64,000 nucleotides of DNA from Peribacillus sp044761985. GTDB taxonomy: Bacteria > Bacillota > Bacilli > Bacillales > DSM-1321. Positions 7,728 through 16,856 of this stretch are shown here, piece by piece. The DNA lies in contig NZ_JBIWDK010000004.1 of assembly GCF_044761985.1 (NCBI RefSeq), positions 248,001 to 312,000 on the forward strand, read 5' to 3'. Both the position numbers and the translations under genes were made by a program. Below the pieces are notes generated by a model that was not told the DNA's origin, searched no databases, and was given only the letters and a program-made list of their open reading frames with translations. Position 1 is the first letter of the stretch. Every line of letters begins with the position of its first letter.

Positions 7728-8666
7728 TTAATGATTGCTATGTTCTTCGTGTTCTTCGTGTTCTTCGTGTTCTTCGTGCTCTTCGTGTGAATCATGTCCT
7801 TCGTGTGAACCTTCGTCTGATCCATGATCATGTCCACCATTTTCACCCTCAGGAGCAGGACTGAATTCTAGATGAGTTCCAGTGTAAGTGGATGTACCAA
7901 GATGACCTGGTTCTAATAACTCATCGAATTTATCTTCTGTAAGAGGTTTAGCAGTTTGATGCACTTCATCTACCCATTCATCAAACTCGGCTTCAGGCAT
8001 TGCTGTAACGTTGAACGTGTTCTCAGCGAATCCTTTACCACTAAAGTTTGCGTTTCTACCCATGTATTCACCTGGTTCGTCAGCTGCTAGGTGCAGAGTG
8101 TTAACCATGTCGCTCATTGCGTATTTTTGACCACCAAGTTGTGGAATCCAGAAACTTGTGATTGGTCCATAAGAGTAAAGTTTGAATTCAAGCGGACGGT
8201 CTGTTGGAATGTATAAATAGTTAACCGTTTCAATATTTTCTTCTGGATAACTAAAATGCCATTTCCAGTTAGATGTTGAAGCGTAAACAACCAAAGGCTC
8301 TTTATCTTCATATCCTTCAGGTGTTGCCTCTACTTTATAGTTACTTTGAGTAGAAACAATAGAAAGGAAACCTACAATTAAAATTGGAACACCAACACAA
8401 ATTGTCTCTACAAGTTTACTTCCTTCAATATGAGGCGGTTCGTAATCCTTACTTTGTTTAGAAGCTCTGTACTTGACTAACATATAGATTAAAATTCCAA
8501 AAACGACTAGAACGATAATCGACATTAATCCAATAGATAACATTATGTCCTTAGCTTGCGTTTCAGCTTGAGGCCCTTTTGGATCTAAGACCATTAATGG
8601 TTCGCAGCCTGTTAACACTGTGGCAACAGTAAAAAGGATGGTTAAAAAAGCCCACTTTATTTTCAT
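7728..8666 (-). CDS. qoxA: Quinol oxidase aa3 subunit II (lipoprotein)
   Basis: A 312-aa lipoprotein subunit. The signal peptide ends in the lipobox LTGC with Cys21. Two membrane helices follow, then a cupredoxin-fold domain on the outer face. The Cu-A ligands expected in cytochrome c oxidases are absent (no Cys in the GRNANFSGKGF region), which marks a quinol oxidase. The extreme C-terminus is a low-complexity His/Glu tail built from HEEH units encoded by a 9-nt tandem repeat; this tail is longer and more regular than I would expect for the family. First gene of the operon. Confidence 0.95.
   Translation of the reverse strand: MKIKWAFLTILFTVATVLTGCEPLMVLDPKGPQAETQAKDIMLSIGLMSIIVLVVFGILIYMLVKYRASKQSKDYEPPHIEGSKLVETICVGVPILIVGFLSIVSTQSNYKVEATPEGYEDKEPLVVYASTSNWKWHFSYPEENIETVNYLYIPTDRPLEFKLYSYGPITSFWIPQLGGQKYAMSDMVNTLHLAADEPGEYMGRNANFSGKGFAENTFNVTAMPEAEFDEWVDEVHQTAKPLTEDKFDELLEPGHLGTSTYTGTHLEFSPAPEGENGGHDHGSDEGSHEGHDSHEEHEEHEEHEEHEEHSNH
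7738..7788. repeat. 9-nt tandem repeat in qoxA encoding (HEE)n
   Basis: GTTCTTCGT-type 9-mers (plus strand) repeat about five times with little variation and encode the alternating His-Glu-Glu tail. Because the unit is three codons, slippage would change tail length without breaking the frame. Confidence 0.85.
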
Positions 8667-9207
8667 CGTGCTACCCCTCTCTTAGTATAATATATTTGAC
8701 ATTGGTAATTATTCGGAGAAAACATTTACCAATCTTTAAACCTCTCATTCTCATATCTTAGTTCCAAGTGGAAAAAAAGACAATATGAAATGAAGAATGT
8801 CATAAAAAGTTCATTTAAAAACCGTAAATATGTGGTAAATGAGCAGTTATATTGTATTATTTTTTTCTTATGCCCTATAATAAATCCTTATAATGAAAAA
8901 CGAGACAGCTTCCCAAAGTACAGGATTGTCCCTACCTATGTCTATTTTATTTTATATTAATATAGTGAAATAAACAATTGTAACATTATACATCATGGGG
9001 AAATATGCCTCAAAATCACCTCTAATGTTAAATATTTCACAATATGAGTAGGATAATATGTCTAATCTGGTATAAACATCCTTTTTCTTCACTTACTTAT
9101 TTTATACTGATATAAATTATTGTAAGTGTTTTTCCCTTAGCCATTGTGGAAACTAAAAAATCATACTTTTTTATCATTACCTGCATACGGTTTTTTTAAA
9201 GTAAATA
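8667..9207. other. AT-rich intergenic region upstream of qoxA
   Basis: About 540 bp without a credible gene on either strand. It must hold the qox promoter on the minus strand; TATACT lies just before the qoxA ribosome binding site, but I cannot assign a -35. No known riboswitch pattern seen. Confidence 0.5.
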
Positions 9208-9233
9208 AGCGTTTCTTCTATTGAAGAAACGCT
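9208..9233. terminator. Perfect hairpin, possible terminator
   Basis: AGCGTTTCTTC (9208-9218), loop TATT, GAAGAAACGCT (9223-9233). A strong stem without an immediate T-tract. It lies downstream of the minus-strand membrane protein gene, after its own terminator. Confidence 0.5.
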
Positions 9234-9247
9234 CTACTCTCCTAATA

Positions 9248-9290
9248 AAAAAGAAGAAAGGTGTCAAATTGACACCTTTCTTCTTTTTGT
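9248..9290 (-). terminator. Terminator overlapping the end of the small membrane protein gene
   Basis: AGAAGAAAGGTGTCAA pairs perfectly with TTGACACCTTTCTTCT (9252-9284), followed on the minus strand by T-rich sequence. The stop codon lies inside the stem. Confidence 0.85.
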
Positions 9291-9563
9291 TTTGGACTTG
9301 AATTTTATAAGCTTCGTTGTTTCCGGTATAATTCTTTCCCCTTTTTTGGTGTTCGCCGTCATTTCTTCTGCCAAGACAAATAATATACCAACCAAGAAAA
9401 TACTCGCTGCACTTAACGCTATGGTTATCCCTATTGTTGACAGCACATACCCTCCGTTGTAACCGCTTACAGAAAAACTAATTAAAAACAATATAATTCC
9501 GATTGTACATCCTGTGCCTGATACCCATTTCAATGCATCCATGATCTTCTGATTAGCTTCCAT
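9264..9563 (-). CDS. Uncharacterised small membrane protein
   Basis: A 99-aa protein with two clear membrane helices (about residues 15-35 and 40-70) and a basic C-terminus (KFKSKTKRRKVSI). I do not recognise a named family. The start at 9563 is supported by AAGGAG eight bases upstream; the frame extends to 9602 without a better site. It is monocistronic with a strong terminator. Confidence 0.6.
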   Translation of the reverse strand: MEANQKIMDALKWVSGTGCTIGIILFLISFSVSGYNGGYVLSTIGITIALSAASIFLVGILFVLAEEMTANTKKGERIIPETTKLIKFKSKTKRRKVSI

Positions 9564-9737
9564 CCTGTCAGCTCCTTTTCTTTCTATTTTAACAATTTTC
9601 ACATTTTTGTCAATATTTCTACTATTTTACATTATAAACACGTTGTTTTCCTTGACAAATCATTTCTCTTTATTGGAAGGGAATATAGATATGTTCCCTC
9701 ATGGTTATATTATTAGCTATACTAAAAATTCTACTCT

Positions 9738-9780
9738 AAAAGAAAAGACTTCGGACAGTTTTCAATCCGAAGTCTTTTCC
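9738..9780 (-). terminator. Terminator of htrA-type gene
   Basis: GAAAAGACTTCGGA (9742-9755) pairs with TCCGAAGTCTTTTC (9766-9779), and T-rich sequence follows on the minus strand. Confidence 0.85.
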
Positions 9781-9782
9781 TA

Positions 9783-10994
9783 TTAAGAACCTTTCAAGGT
9801 TATCGTCAACGTCTTTTCTTTTGCCCCTCGATAGATCTTGAATATTACCTTGTCACCTATTTTCTTATCTTTGTACAGTTGTTTTCTCAATTCAGCAGCC
9901 GTGCCAATCTTGGCGCCATCAATCGCCACGATGACATCCTGTTGCTGGAGACCTGCATCCGCAGCCGCCGAACCTGGTTCTACACTATTGACCATTACCC
10001 CGGCTTTTGCAGGCTCAGGCATTTTCTGTAGATAATATTGTGGGAGTTCCTCTGTATTGGTAAGACTGACACCTAAATAGGGTCGCGTAATTTTTCCCTT
10101 TTCGATTAGCTCTTTTACTATCGGGATGACCTCGTTACTTGGAATCGCAAAGCCTAAGCCCTCCACTCCACTTTCCGATATTTTCAAGCTATTGATGCCA
10201 ATCACTTCACCAGCCGTATTGATTAAGGCCCCCCCGCTATTTCCAGGGTTGATGGCCGCATCCGTTTGTAACACATCCAGCTCCCATTCGCCGTCCGAAG
10301 TATCAACCGAAATCGCCCTTCCCGTTGCACTAATGATTCCTTGTGTTACTGAGCGCGAAAAATCAAGTCCGAGCGGATTCCCGATGGCCAATACCTCCTC
10401 ACCTGGTCGAATGCTATCAGAATCACCAATACTGACGGCTTCTGGAGCAATTGAATCATCAATCGTCAACACCGCTAAGTCCGTTAAGGCATCAGCACCG
10501 ACCACCTCTGCTGTTGCCTTTTTCCCGTCATATAACGATATTTCCACTTCCTTAGCTCCTTCGATTACATGGTTATTCGTGATGATATAGGCTTTGCCAT
10601 TGTCTTTTTTATAAATGACCCCTGATCCCGTGCCACTTTCCACCGTTTCATTTTCCGTACTTTGCTGCTGGAGGGGATACCGACTTTGTGTTTCTTGAAA
10701 GTTGACGACACCTACAATCGATTTTGAAGCTGTTTCAACCATATCAGCCCTCTGATTGGAATCTGTACTCGTCGACAACTTTTGTGGAGTGACTGTTTGC
10801 TCTACGGCTGCGGTTTGAGAGGTTTCATTCACGGCTTCTTTCTCGGTATCCCCAAACTCACCCCCGAATACAAATACAGAAGAGGTTACTAAAGAAGCGA
10901 CCACTCCAGAAACAAGGCCAGTAAACACATGTGACTTTACTTTTTTCGGTTTATCTTTCACCCTGACTTGTCCTTCACCATTATAGTTCTCCAT
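9783..10994 (-). CDS. HtrA/DegP-type membrane-anchored serine protease
   Basis: A 403-aa S1C protease that degrades or refolds misfolded proteins at the outer face of the membrane. It has a cytoplasmic basic N-terminus, one membrane anchor at about residues 22-45, a linker, a trypsin-like domain with His142 (TNNHVIEG), Asp172 (ALTDLAVL) and Ser253 (PGNSGGAL), and one C-terminal PDZ domain. It belongs to the B. subtilis HtrA/HtrB/YyxA group; I cannot say which paralogue. GGAGGGAAGAAG precedes the ATG. In relatives the CssRS system induces htrA and htrB; I did not identify a CssR site here. Confidence 0.93.
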   Translation of the reverse strand: MENYNGEGQVRVKDKPKKVKSHVFTGLVSGVVASLVTSSVFVFGGEFGDTEKEAVNETSQTAAVEQTVTPQKLSTSTDSNQRADMVETASKSIVGVVNFQETQSRYPLQQQSTENETVESGTGSGVIYKKDNGKAYIITNNHVIEGAKEVEISLYDGKKATAEVVGADALTDLAVLTIDDSIAPEAVSIGDSDSIRPGEEVLAIGNPLGLDFSRSVTQGIISATGRAISVDTSDGEWELDVLQTDAAINPGNSGGALINTAGEVIGINSLKISESGVEGLGFAIPSNEVIPIVKELIEKGKITRPYLGVSLTNTEELPQYYLQKMPEPAKAGVMVNSVEPGSAAADAGLQQQDVIVAIDGAKIGTAAELRKQLYKDKKIGDKVIFKIYRGAKEKTLTITLKGS

Positions 10995-11094
10995 CTTCTT
11001 CCCTCCTATTTATGACTTTCACCTGCCTCCATCATAAACAGGAATTATTAAAAAATTCTTAAGAAACCTTGAAAAAATATAAATTTCTTAGATG

Positions 11095-11178
11095 GACCGA
11101 TATATTTGCGGCTTGGACCGATAAAACATCCAAATTGACCGATATATTTACGACTTTGACCGATAAACTGCTTACAAA
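11095..11178. repeat. Four 21-bp units with GACCGATA core
   Basis: GACCGATA occurs at 11095, 11116, 11137 and 11158, exactly 21 bp apart. Units 1 and 3 continue TATT, units 2 and 4 continue AAA. The array lies upstream of the htrA-type gene. A related array in the opposite orientation is at 25154-25243. There is no CRISPR-like alternation of long repeats and unique spacers. Confidence 0.8.
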
Positions 11179-11180
11179 CA

Positions 11181-11208
11181 AAAAAAAGACGCCTCTATTA
11201 AAGGCGCC
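11181..11208 (-). terminator. Terminator of acidic lipoprotein gene
   Basis: On the minus strand GGCGCCT pairs with AGGCGTC and is followed by T8. Confidence 0.75.
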
Positions 11209-11213
11209 CCTCC

Positions 11214-11993
11214 TTACATCACTTCATACACTTCTTTTTTCTGCTTATTCACGCCATACCAGCCATACGTGGCAGTATGTCCACCTTCGTTACTATCATT
11301 GACGACTTCAAAGACTTGAAAAATATAGTCTCCCTTTTCATCATCGTGATCATATTGGATTTGTAGATGCGGATTATTTTCGGCATCCACATAATCCTTC
11401 ACCAGCTGCTCCGCTTTCGCTTTTGTAAAGCCTTGGTCCGGGTCCTTCTCCTCTTCAACCGGTCCTTCTTCGGCTGGTTCTTCCTTAGCGGCTTTTTCCT
11501 CTTCTTGTGCTTCCTTCGGCGTTTCTGTTTCTACTGCCGGTTTATCTTCAGCTTCCGACTCGGGGATAGCTTCTGATTCCTCCCCCGTTTGGTCATCCGT
11601 CGTTTCCTCTAAATCCGTCTCCTCTTCAACTGGTTCTACGTCGGCTTCTTCCGTTTTCACCAACATTTCCGTAGCCTTTTGAACCATCAACTTGCCTTCT
11701 TCAAACTTTGCCTTATATGCGGCTGCCTCTTCGAAAAAGACCTGTGCTCCTTCTACATCCTGTTCTTCATATTTTTTCATTCCATCGTAAAGTAGGCCTG
11801 ATAGCTCCATCAGCTCTTTCGCTTCCGCAGTGGGATCATCTTCATAAGCCAACTCAAATGCTTCATGTGCTTCTAAATAATTCTCTTCCTTTAGTTGGCT
11901 TTTCCCCAATTCCATGTTTGAGTCATACATCCTCGTTGCACAACCTGAAACGATAAATACCATCAATAAAATACATACGGATAATTTCTTCAT
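11214..11993 (-). CDS. Acidic TPR-like lipoprotein
   Basis: A 259-aa lipoprotein with signal peptide and lipobox VSGC (Cys18). Residues about 25-110 are helical with TPR-like spacing (YLEAHEAFELAYEDDP, DVEGAQVFFEEAAAYKAKFEEG). A very Glu/Pro-rich linker of about 80 residues follows, then a compact C-terminal domain (GFTKAKAEQLVKDYVD...TATYGWYGVNKQKKEVYEVM). No function assigned; it probably sits on the outer face of the membrane with the linker spanning the wall. GGGGAG seven bases upstream sets the start at 11993, not at the ATG at 12008. Confidence 0.75.
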   Translation of the reverse strand: MKKLSVCILLMVFIVSGCATRMYDSNMELGKSQLKEENYLEAHEAFELAYEDDPTAEAKELMELSGLLYDGMKKYEEQDVEGAQVFFEEAAAYKAKFEEGKLMVQKATEMLVKTEEADVEPVEEETDLEETTDDQTGEESEAIPESEAEDKPAVETETPKEAQEEEKAAKEEPAEEGPVEEEKDPDQGFTKAKAEQLVKDYVDAENNPHLQIQYDHDDEKGDYIFQVFEVVNDSNEGGHTATYGWYGVNKQKKEVYEVM

Positions 11994-12183
11994 AGTAGCA
12001 CTCCCCATCCTTGTTAAATGTCCTAAGTTGTCCTATCAATCTCTAAATCTATCTTACCCTATTTCATAAGAAATATCTGACATCTATGTATGAAAGCGAC
12101 TTTTTTATGGGATATTCATTTTTAGGGTTACTTTTTTACAAATAGTGGTACATCATAATTAAACACTTGAAGGGGTGGTATAA

Positions 12184-12540
12184 ATGAGTCAAGAAAAGCA
12201 GACGTATCATGTGGATTTAGTGAGTGGAGATATTCTGGCACAGAAACTAGATGAAAACCCAAGCTTCACCATACAAGCGAATGATGACGAATTAGCCGAG
12301 TTAAAGCAATGTTTGGACGATCATCTGAAAGATGATCTTGAAGCTTTTGCCCGTTCTCACGTACCTTATCTTCTCTACCATCATGACCGGGCCAATGATA
12401 AATATGATGCGGCCATGAAAAAACTATACCGGATCATACACAGGTTAGGTGACGAGGCCGCCCGGAATCACATTGAGGAGATTGGCATATTGGAGGATAA
12501 CAAATTCGAGGGAGACAGTGAAATCCAGAAGTTTAAATAA
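12184..12540 (+). CDS. Uncharacterised 118-aa protein
   Basis: A soluble, mostly helical, acidic protein (MSQEKQTYHVDLVSGDIL...). The middle part carries SHVPYLLYHHDRANDKYDAAMKKLYRIIHRLGDEAARNHIEEIGIL. No family recognised. AAGGGGTGG lies nine bases before the ATG. The next gene, a lipoprotein, follows after 66 bp on the same strand and may be cotranscribed. Confidence 0.65.
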   Translation: MSQEKQTYHVDLVSGDILAQKLDENPSFTIQANDDELAELKQCLDDHLKDDLEAFARSHVPYLLYHHDRANDKYDAAMKKLYRIIHRLGDEAARNHIEEIGILEDNKFEGDSEIQKFK

Positions 12541-12606
12541 GTACCCTATTAGAACAGGATCTTATATATGAAGATTCTGTTTCTTTTTTCATATAAGGAG
12601 GTAGGG

Positions 12607-12987
12607 ATGATAAGAGCGATGAAGTTTGTTCTATTGGCTTGCTCTCTTTGTCTACTGTATGGCTGCATGCAAAATCCATCCAGTAAAAAAACCGTGGAGG
12701 AAAGTGAAGCAAGCCCAACAACGGAAGAGTCCTCTGAAAAAAGCGGCCTCGAGCAAGGGGTCAGCCAAGTGGCGGAAGGATATTCACAGGCACCCGGGGA
12801 AAACGATGCAATCGGTTCAGATAAAGAAAAAGAAATTTATCTTTACATGAAGTCACTATACAACACCGGAGGACAGAATACCCAAGACGCCATCACGGAA
12901 AAGGCGAGTAACAAATTCGAGATTACACAAGAACAGGCCGGTACGATTTATATGCAGTATGAAATGAAGTTATCCAAGCCCAAATGA
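12607..12987 (+). CDS. Small lipoprotein
   Basis: A 126-aa protein with signal peptide and lipobox LYGC (Cys20). A Ser/Glu-rich low-complexity stretch follows, then a helical C-terminal domain (EKEIYLYMKSLYNTGGQNTQDAITEKASNKFEITQEQAGTIYMQYEMKL). No family recognised. The ATG at 12607 has AAGGAGG five bases upstream; a second ATG at 12619 is too far away. Probably an extracytoplasmic membrane-anchored protein. Confidence 0.7.
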   Translation: MIRAMKFVLLACSLCLLYGCMQNPSSKKTVEESEASPTTEESSEKSGLEQGVSQVAEGYSQAPGENDAIGSDKEKEIYLYMKSLYNTGGQNTQDAITEKASNKFEITQEQAGTIYMQYEMKLSKPK

Positions 12988-12995
12988 AAAATTCG

Positions 12996-13052
12996 CCACA
13001 CTGAAACAAAAGACCAGCAATCATGGCGACTGCTGGTCCTTAATGTTTCAGT
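12996..13052. terminator. Nested bidirectional terminator
   Basis: Inner arms GACCAGCA (13012-13019) / TGCTGGTC (13031-13038) sit inside outer arms CACTGAAACA / TGTTTCAGTG, between convergent genes. The outer arm overlaps the permease stop codon. Confidence 0.75.
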
Positions 13053-14061
13053 GTTTTTGTTTATAATAGGTCACAGCCAAGGCAAGGGCGAGAACTGCGC
13101 CTTTCACGATGTCCATTGCATAATATGGGACCGACATCATGATTAGCCCATTTTGCAGAATTCCAATCAAAACGGCCCCGATGAACGTTCCGAAAGCATT
13201 CGGTTTACCTGCTCCTAGAACAGAAGAACCAATGAAGGCCGCCGCCACCGCATCCATTAAATAGGGAGAACCTGAATTGATTTCCGATGTCATGACACGG
13301 GAAGCAAGGACGATCCCGCCGATAGCAGCGAACAGCGCCGACAGAAGATAGGCCACTACTTTATATTTATTGACCGAGATTCCCGAAAGTCTAGCCGCCT
13401 CCTTATTTCCGCCAATGATGTACATATAACGGCCATGCTTCGTGTAGGTCAAAAAGATATGAGTCGCAACGACAATGACGCCCATGATCAGGATAATCCA
13501 AGGCACTTGTCCGATTTTGGCGAAAAATGGGCTGATTAAACCTGTAGCGAATGTTCCATCAGGCATCACCATGTTTTGTGAAACCGTGGCCCCTTTTGTA
13601 TAAGTAAGGGCAAGCCCTTGAATGATGAACATGGTCGCCAATGTCATCAGCATGTCCGGGATCCTTAACTTTACAATCATGAATGAATTCAATGCGCCCA
13701 CCACAAGCGAAGCACCAATGGCCGCTATTATCGCAATCAACGTATCCTGGGAAAACCAGACAAACATCGAGATGACGATGGCATTGGCTAATGAGGCAAC
13801 GGAGCCAACTGACAAATCGAAGCCGTCAACCGTCAAGGAAATCGTGATCCCTATGGCGATGATTGTCACGATGGAGATGGAACGTAAAATGTTAATAAGA
13901 TTATTCGTTTGAATGAACGATGGATTCGCAATAGCAAAAACGGCAATCAAGATGATGATCGTCAGAATCGTTCCATATTTATAAAAGAATTCGAACAGAT
14001 CAACTTTTTTCCTGGCTGGCGTTGTTGGTTTCTCTGTAAGAACCGGAATTGGTGTACTCAT
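13048..14061 (-). CDS. Ribose-type ABC transporter permease
   Basis: A 337-aa permease of the BPD_transp_2 (RbsC/XylH) family with about nine membrane helices. Family features include GFDLSVGSVASLANAIV and the GG(N)KEAARLSGI cytoplasmic loop. The ATG at 14061 lies 1 nt after the ATPase stop and has AGGGGG upstream; an in-frame start at 14103 would lie inside the ATPase gene. It is the last gene of a three-gene operon (binding protein, ATPase, permease) controlled by a SAM riboswitch, so the substrate is probably linked to methionine metabolism rather than ribose. Confidence 0.92.
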   Translation of the reverse strand: MSTPIPVLTEKPTTPARKKVDLFEFFYKYGTILTIIILIAVFAIANPSFIQTNNLINILRSISIVTIIAIGITISLTVDGFDLSVGSVASLANAIVISMFVWFSQDTLIAIIAAIGASLVVGALNSFMIVKLRIPDMLMTLATMFIIQGLALTYTKGATVSQNMVMPDGTFATGLISPFFAKIGQVPWIILIMGVIVVATHIFLTYTKHGRYMYIIGGNKEAARLSGISVNKYKVVAYLLSALFAAIGGIVLASRVMTSEINSGSPYLMDAVAAAFIGSSVLGAGKPNAFGTFIGAVLIGILQNGLIMMSVPYYAMDIVKGAVLALALAVTYYKQKH

Positions 14062-14062
14062 C

Positions 14063-15565
14063 CTATTTGCCCCCTGTTGAGTAGAATAGTAGTTCTTCTT
14101 CATTTGTCTTGCTTGTCTCTAGCTCCTTGACCATCCTTCCGTCATATAAAACATAGGTCCTGTTTGTGATTCCTATGATTTCGGCCAATTCGGACGATGC
14201 ATAAATAATCGCTTTCCCCTTTTGGGCTAATTTTGCGATCAGTTCAAAAATATCCTTCTTGGCCCCGACGTCGACGCCTTTTGTCGGCTCATCGAATATG
14301 TATACATCCGCATCAGCCAATAACCACTTTCCGATGGCGATCTTTTGCTGATTGCCCCCTGATAGGTTTTCGACCTTCGCTTCCTCTGAAGGAGTTTTGA
14401 TCCCAAGAGTGGCTATCAGGTCTTTCGCCTTTATCTTTTCTGCCTGGCGATCGACGAAGCTGAATGCCTTACTGAATTTCCCGACACTTGCAGCAGTCAG
14501 ATTCGTAGTAACAGACTCCTGTACGAGAACGCCTTCTTTCCTCCGTTCTTCGGGGACTAGTGCCAAGCCGCTCTTCACAGCATGATGGGGCGTTTTCAGG
14601 CTAAGCTTCCTTCCTTTTAACACAACTTCCCCCGTTATAATGGCCGTATGGCCGAAAAGCGTTTTACAAAGCTCCGTTTTTCCTGCCCCGACAAGACCCG
14701 CTAAACCGACTATCTCACCGGCCCTCACATGAAGACTGACATCTTTGACTTTATCGGCATCCGACAGTCGGTTCACTTCAAACATCACCGCACCTATCTC
14801 GGCATTCACGACGGGAAACTGTTCTTCCATTGACTTTCCAAGCATCTGCTCAATCACTTCGTTTTGTGTGATATCACTGATTCTACTGCGCCTCACACTC
14901 TTCCCATTTCTCATGATTGTAATGTCCTCACACACTTCAAATATCTCGGGTAGACGATGAGAAATGAAAATAATGCCTACACCACGTTGCTTCAGCTCAT
15001 TCACAATCCGGAATAGTTCCGTTGTTTCCGTATGGCTTAACGGAGCAGTCGGCTCATCGAGAATCAAGAATTTACATGCGGTTGAAACGGCCCTAGCTAT
15101 CAAGACCATCTGCTTTTCGGCCAACGTAAGGTCCCTTACCAGTTTTTTCGAAGACACATGGATGTTCATTTCTTCCAAGATTTCCGTCGCTTTTCTATGT
15201 AATTCCTTCCACTTGATGATTTGTTTTCTCCCCATGTTCTGTACGGATTCATTCAGCATCACGTTCTCCGCAACCGTTAAATAAGGAATGAGGGCCGTAT
15301 CCACTTCCTGATACACAATTTGAATGCCAGCTTCCTGTGCCGACTTTGGCGAACGGATATCCTGTACCTGGCCATTTAGAAAAATGTCGCCGGTATAATG
15401 GACATGAGCTCCTGATAAGACTTTCATTAGCGTCGATTTCCCTGCTCCATTTGCGCCGACCAATGCATGTGCTGTTCCCGACTGTACTGAAAAATCAACT
15501 TCACTAAGCGCTTTTACACCTGGAAACTCAATCGATATTTGTTTCATTTCTAGTTGAATGCCCAT
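14063..15565 (-). CDS. Ribose-type ABC transporter ATPase (double ABC domain)
   Basis: A 500-aa duplicated ATPase of the RbsA/MglA/XylG family. The first domain has Walker A GANGAGKST and Walker B LILDEPTA. The second has a modified P-loop GLVGAGKTE, the signature LSGGNQQK and FDEPTKGVD. It energises import together with the adjacent permease and binding protein. The ATG at 15565 has GGGAGGG eight bases upstream; a TTG at 15571 is too close to that site. The two P-loops differ as usual in this family. Confidence 0.93.
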   Translation of the reverse strand: MGIQLEMKQISIEFPGVKALSEVDFSVQSGTAHALVGANGAGKSTLMKVLSGAHVHYTGDIFLNGQVQDIRSPKSAQEAGIQIVYQEVDTALIPYLTVAENVMLNESVQNMGRKQIIKWKELHRKATEILEEMNIHVSSKKLVRDLTLAEKQMVLIARAVSTACKFLILDEPTAPLSHTETTELFRIVNELKQRGVGIIFISHRLPEIFEVCEDITIMRNGKSVRRSRISDITQNEVIEQMLGKSMEEQFPVVNAEIGAVMFEVNRLSDADKVKDVSLHVRAGEIVGLAGLVGAGKTELCKTLFGHTAIITGEVVLKGRKLSLKTPHHAVKSGLALVPEERRKEGVLVQESVTTNLTAASVGKFSKAFSFVDRQAEKIKAKDLIATLGIKTPSEEAKVENLSGGNQQKIAIGKWLLADADVYIFDEPTKGVDVGAKKDIFELIAKLAQKGKAIIYASSELAEIIGITNRTYVLYDGRMVKELETSKTNEEELLFYSTGGK

Positions 15566-15632
15566 GTCCAATCCCTCCCATTAAACAGACACTCTCTTCA
15601 ACTTGAAAGAGAGTGTCTACTGATTCTGATCG

Positions 15633-16748
15633 TTACTTCTTATAATGTTCTTTCAATACTTTCATCCAGTCTTCTTCAAATTCCGTTGATACTCCCCAGC
15701 CTTGAACAATGCCGGATAGATTGGTCATATTGACAGCGTCCTTCGATGATTGAAGCTGTTTTTGAGATATCAATGATGCTTCTAAATCATAGGTTTGCGG
15801 CGTTTCTTCCCCCGCTAGTTTTTTCGCTAGCAGTCTCATATTCACTGCACCAATCAACTTCGGATCAACCGCTGCGGTATACGACCATGAGCTTCCTTTT
15901 GTTTGAATCTCCTGAAGGTCGGCATTGGACACGTCAATACCATAGATTTTCACTTCATCGCGCCCCGCTTCTTTTATCGCACGAGCTGCTCCGATAGCGA
16001 ATGCATCCCAGGTTGCGAAAATTGCGTCTATTTTACCTTTTGGATACTTGTTCAACATCGCTGAGACGGCATTTTGCGTCTGGACCGAAGTATCTGAAGA
16101 TGCCACTCCGAATCTTTCAATTTCATGAATGCCAGGATTTTCTTTCAGCTTTTCTTGATACACGGCATTTCTTCTCACCATAGGAGGGAAACCATCTACC
16201 CAAAGGTATGCAATGTTCGCTTCGCCTTTTTGCTCTTCAATCAATTTGTCAAAAGCAAGAGTTGCCAATGCTTCGTCATCTTGTGAGGTTACTGTTACCC
16301 CATCAATTTTCGTTAAATCGCCGATGGAATCGAATGTGACTACGCTTTTCCCTGCATCAACCAACTTTTGTACGTCATTCACTGTCGCTGCATCATCACC
16401 ATGGGAAATGATATAGCCATCATAGTCTTCCTCCAGAGCCTGAGCGATGGCGTCATGGAATTTAGCCGTATCGCCATTGGCCGTAAAAGTATCTACTTGG
16501 AAGCCAAGTGCTTCTCCTTCTTCTTGCGCCCCTGCTAAGTATTGGGCCGTGTGATCATCGCCGCCAATTTTACGAATGACTTTAATTTTAGCTCCCTCGC
16601 CTTTCGCAAATCGCTCTGGAACATTTTCAAAAGATACCTTTTCCTCTTTTTTCGCTTCCCCTGTACTTTGTCCCGAAGAACACCCCGTCAAAAGCAACGC
16701 CGAAGCGATGACTGAAACGAAAGCTCCTTTTAAAATTGATTTTCCCAT
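15633..16748 (-). CDS. Sugar-type ABC substrate-binding lipoprotein under SAM riboswitch
   Basis: A 371-aa periplasmic-binding-protein type I (RbsB-like) lipoprotein with lipobox LTGC (Cys23). It has the two-lobe pattern of the family: Q-YLAGAQEEGEALGF in lobe one, and the ADP-like AIFATWDAFAIGAARAIKEAG and KIYGIDVS--DLQEI in lobe two. It captures the substrate outside the membrane for the following ATPase and permease. AGGGGG precedes the ATG. It is the first gene after the S-box leader. S-box-linked ribose-family importers have, as I recall, been proposed to carry methylthioribose; that assignment here is inference. Confidence 0.9.
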   Translation of the reverse strand: MGKSILKGAFVSVIASALLLTGCSSGQSTGEAKKEEKVSFENVPERFAKGEGAKIKVIRKIGGDDHTAQYLAGAQEEGEALGFQVDTFTANGDTAKFHDAIAQALEEDYDGYIISHGDDAATVNDVQKLVDAGKSVVTFDSIGDLTKIDGVTVTSQDDEALATLAFDKLIEEQKGEANIAYLWVDGFPPMVRRNAVYQEKLKENPGIHEIERFGVASSDTSVQTQNAVSAMLNKYPKGKIDAIFATWDAFAIGAARAIKEAGRDEVKIYGIDVSNADLQEIQTKGSSWSYTAAVDPKLIGAVNMRLLAKKLAGEETPQTYDLEASLISQKQLQSSKDAVNMTNLSGIVQGWGVSTEFEEDWMKVLKEHYKK

Positions 16749-16801
16749 TTTAATTCCCCCTATTTTTTACATTATTCTTATCTGTTAGCTCGGCATAAAC
16801 A

Positions 16802-16834
16802 CAAAATAAAAACCTCTCTAAAATAGAGAGGTTT
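16802..16834 (-). terminator. Expression-platform terminator of SAM riboswitch
   Basis: AAACCTCTCTA / TAGAGAGGTTT are perfect 11-bp arms (16810-16820, 16824-16834) followed by T5. The CCTCTCT arm is complementary to AGAGAGG at 16858-16864 next to the aptamer P1 strand, giving the antiterminator. Confidence 0.9.
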
Positions 16835-16856
16835 AATCAGCTGGTTTGCAGACTTA

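Noticed and set aside
7728..8666. Cytochrome c oxidase (ctaC) instead of qoxA
   Set aside because: The Cu-A Cys ligands are missing and the gene order is qoxABCD.
10126..10590. 154-aa plus-strand frame
   Set aside because: Antisense to the catalytic domain of the HtrA-type protease.
11095..11178. CRISPR array or plasmid iterons
   Set aside because: The conserved core is only 8 bp with about 13 variable bases, and there is no rep gene or cas gene.
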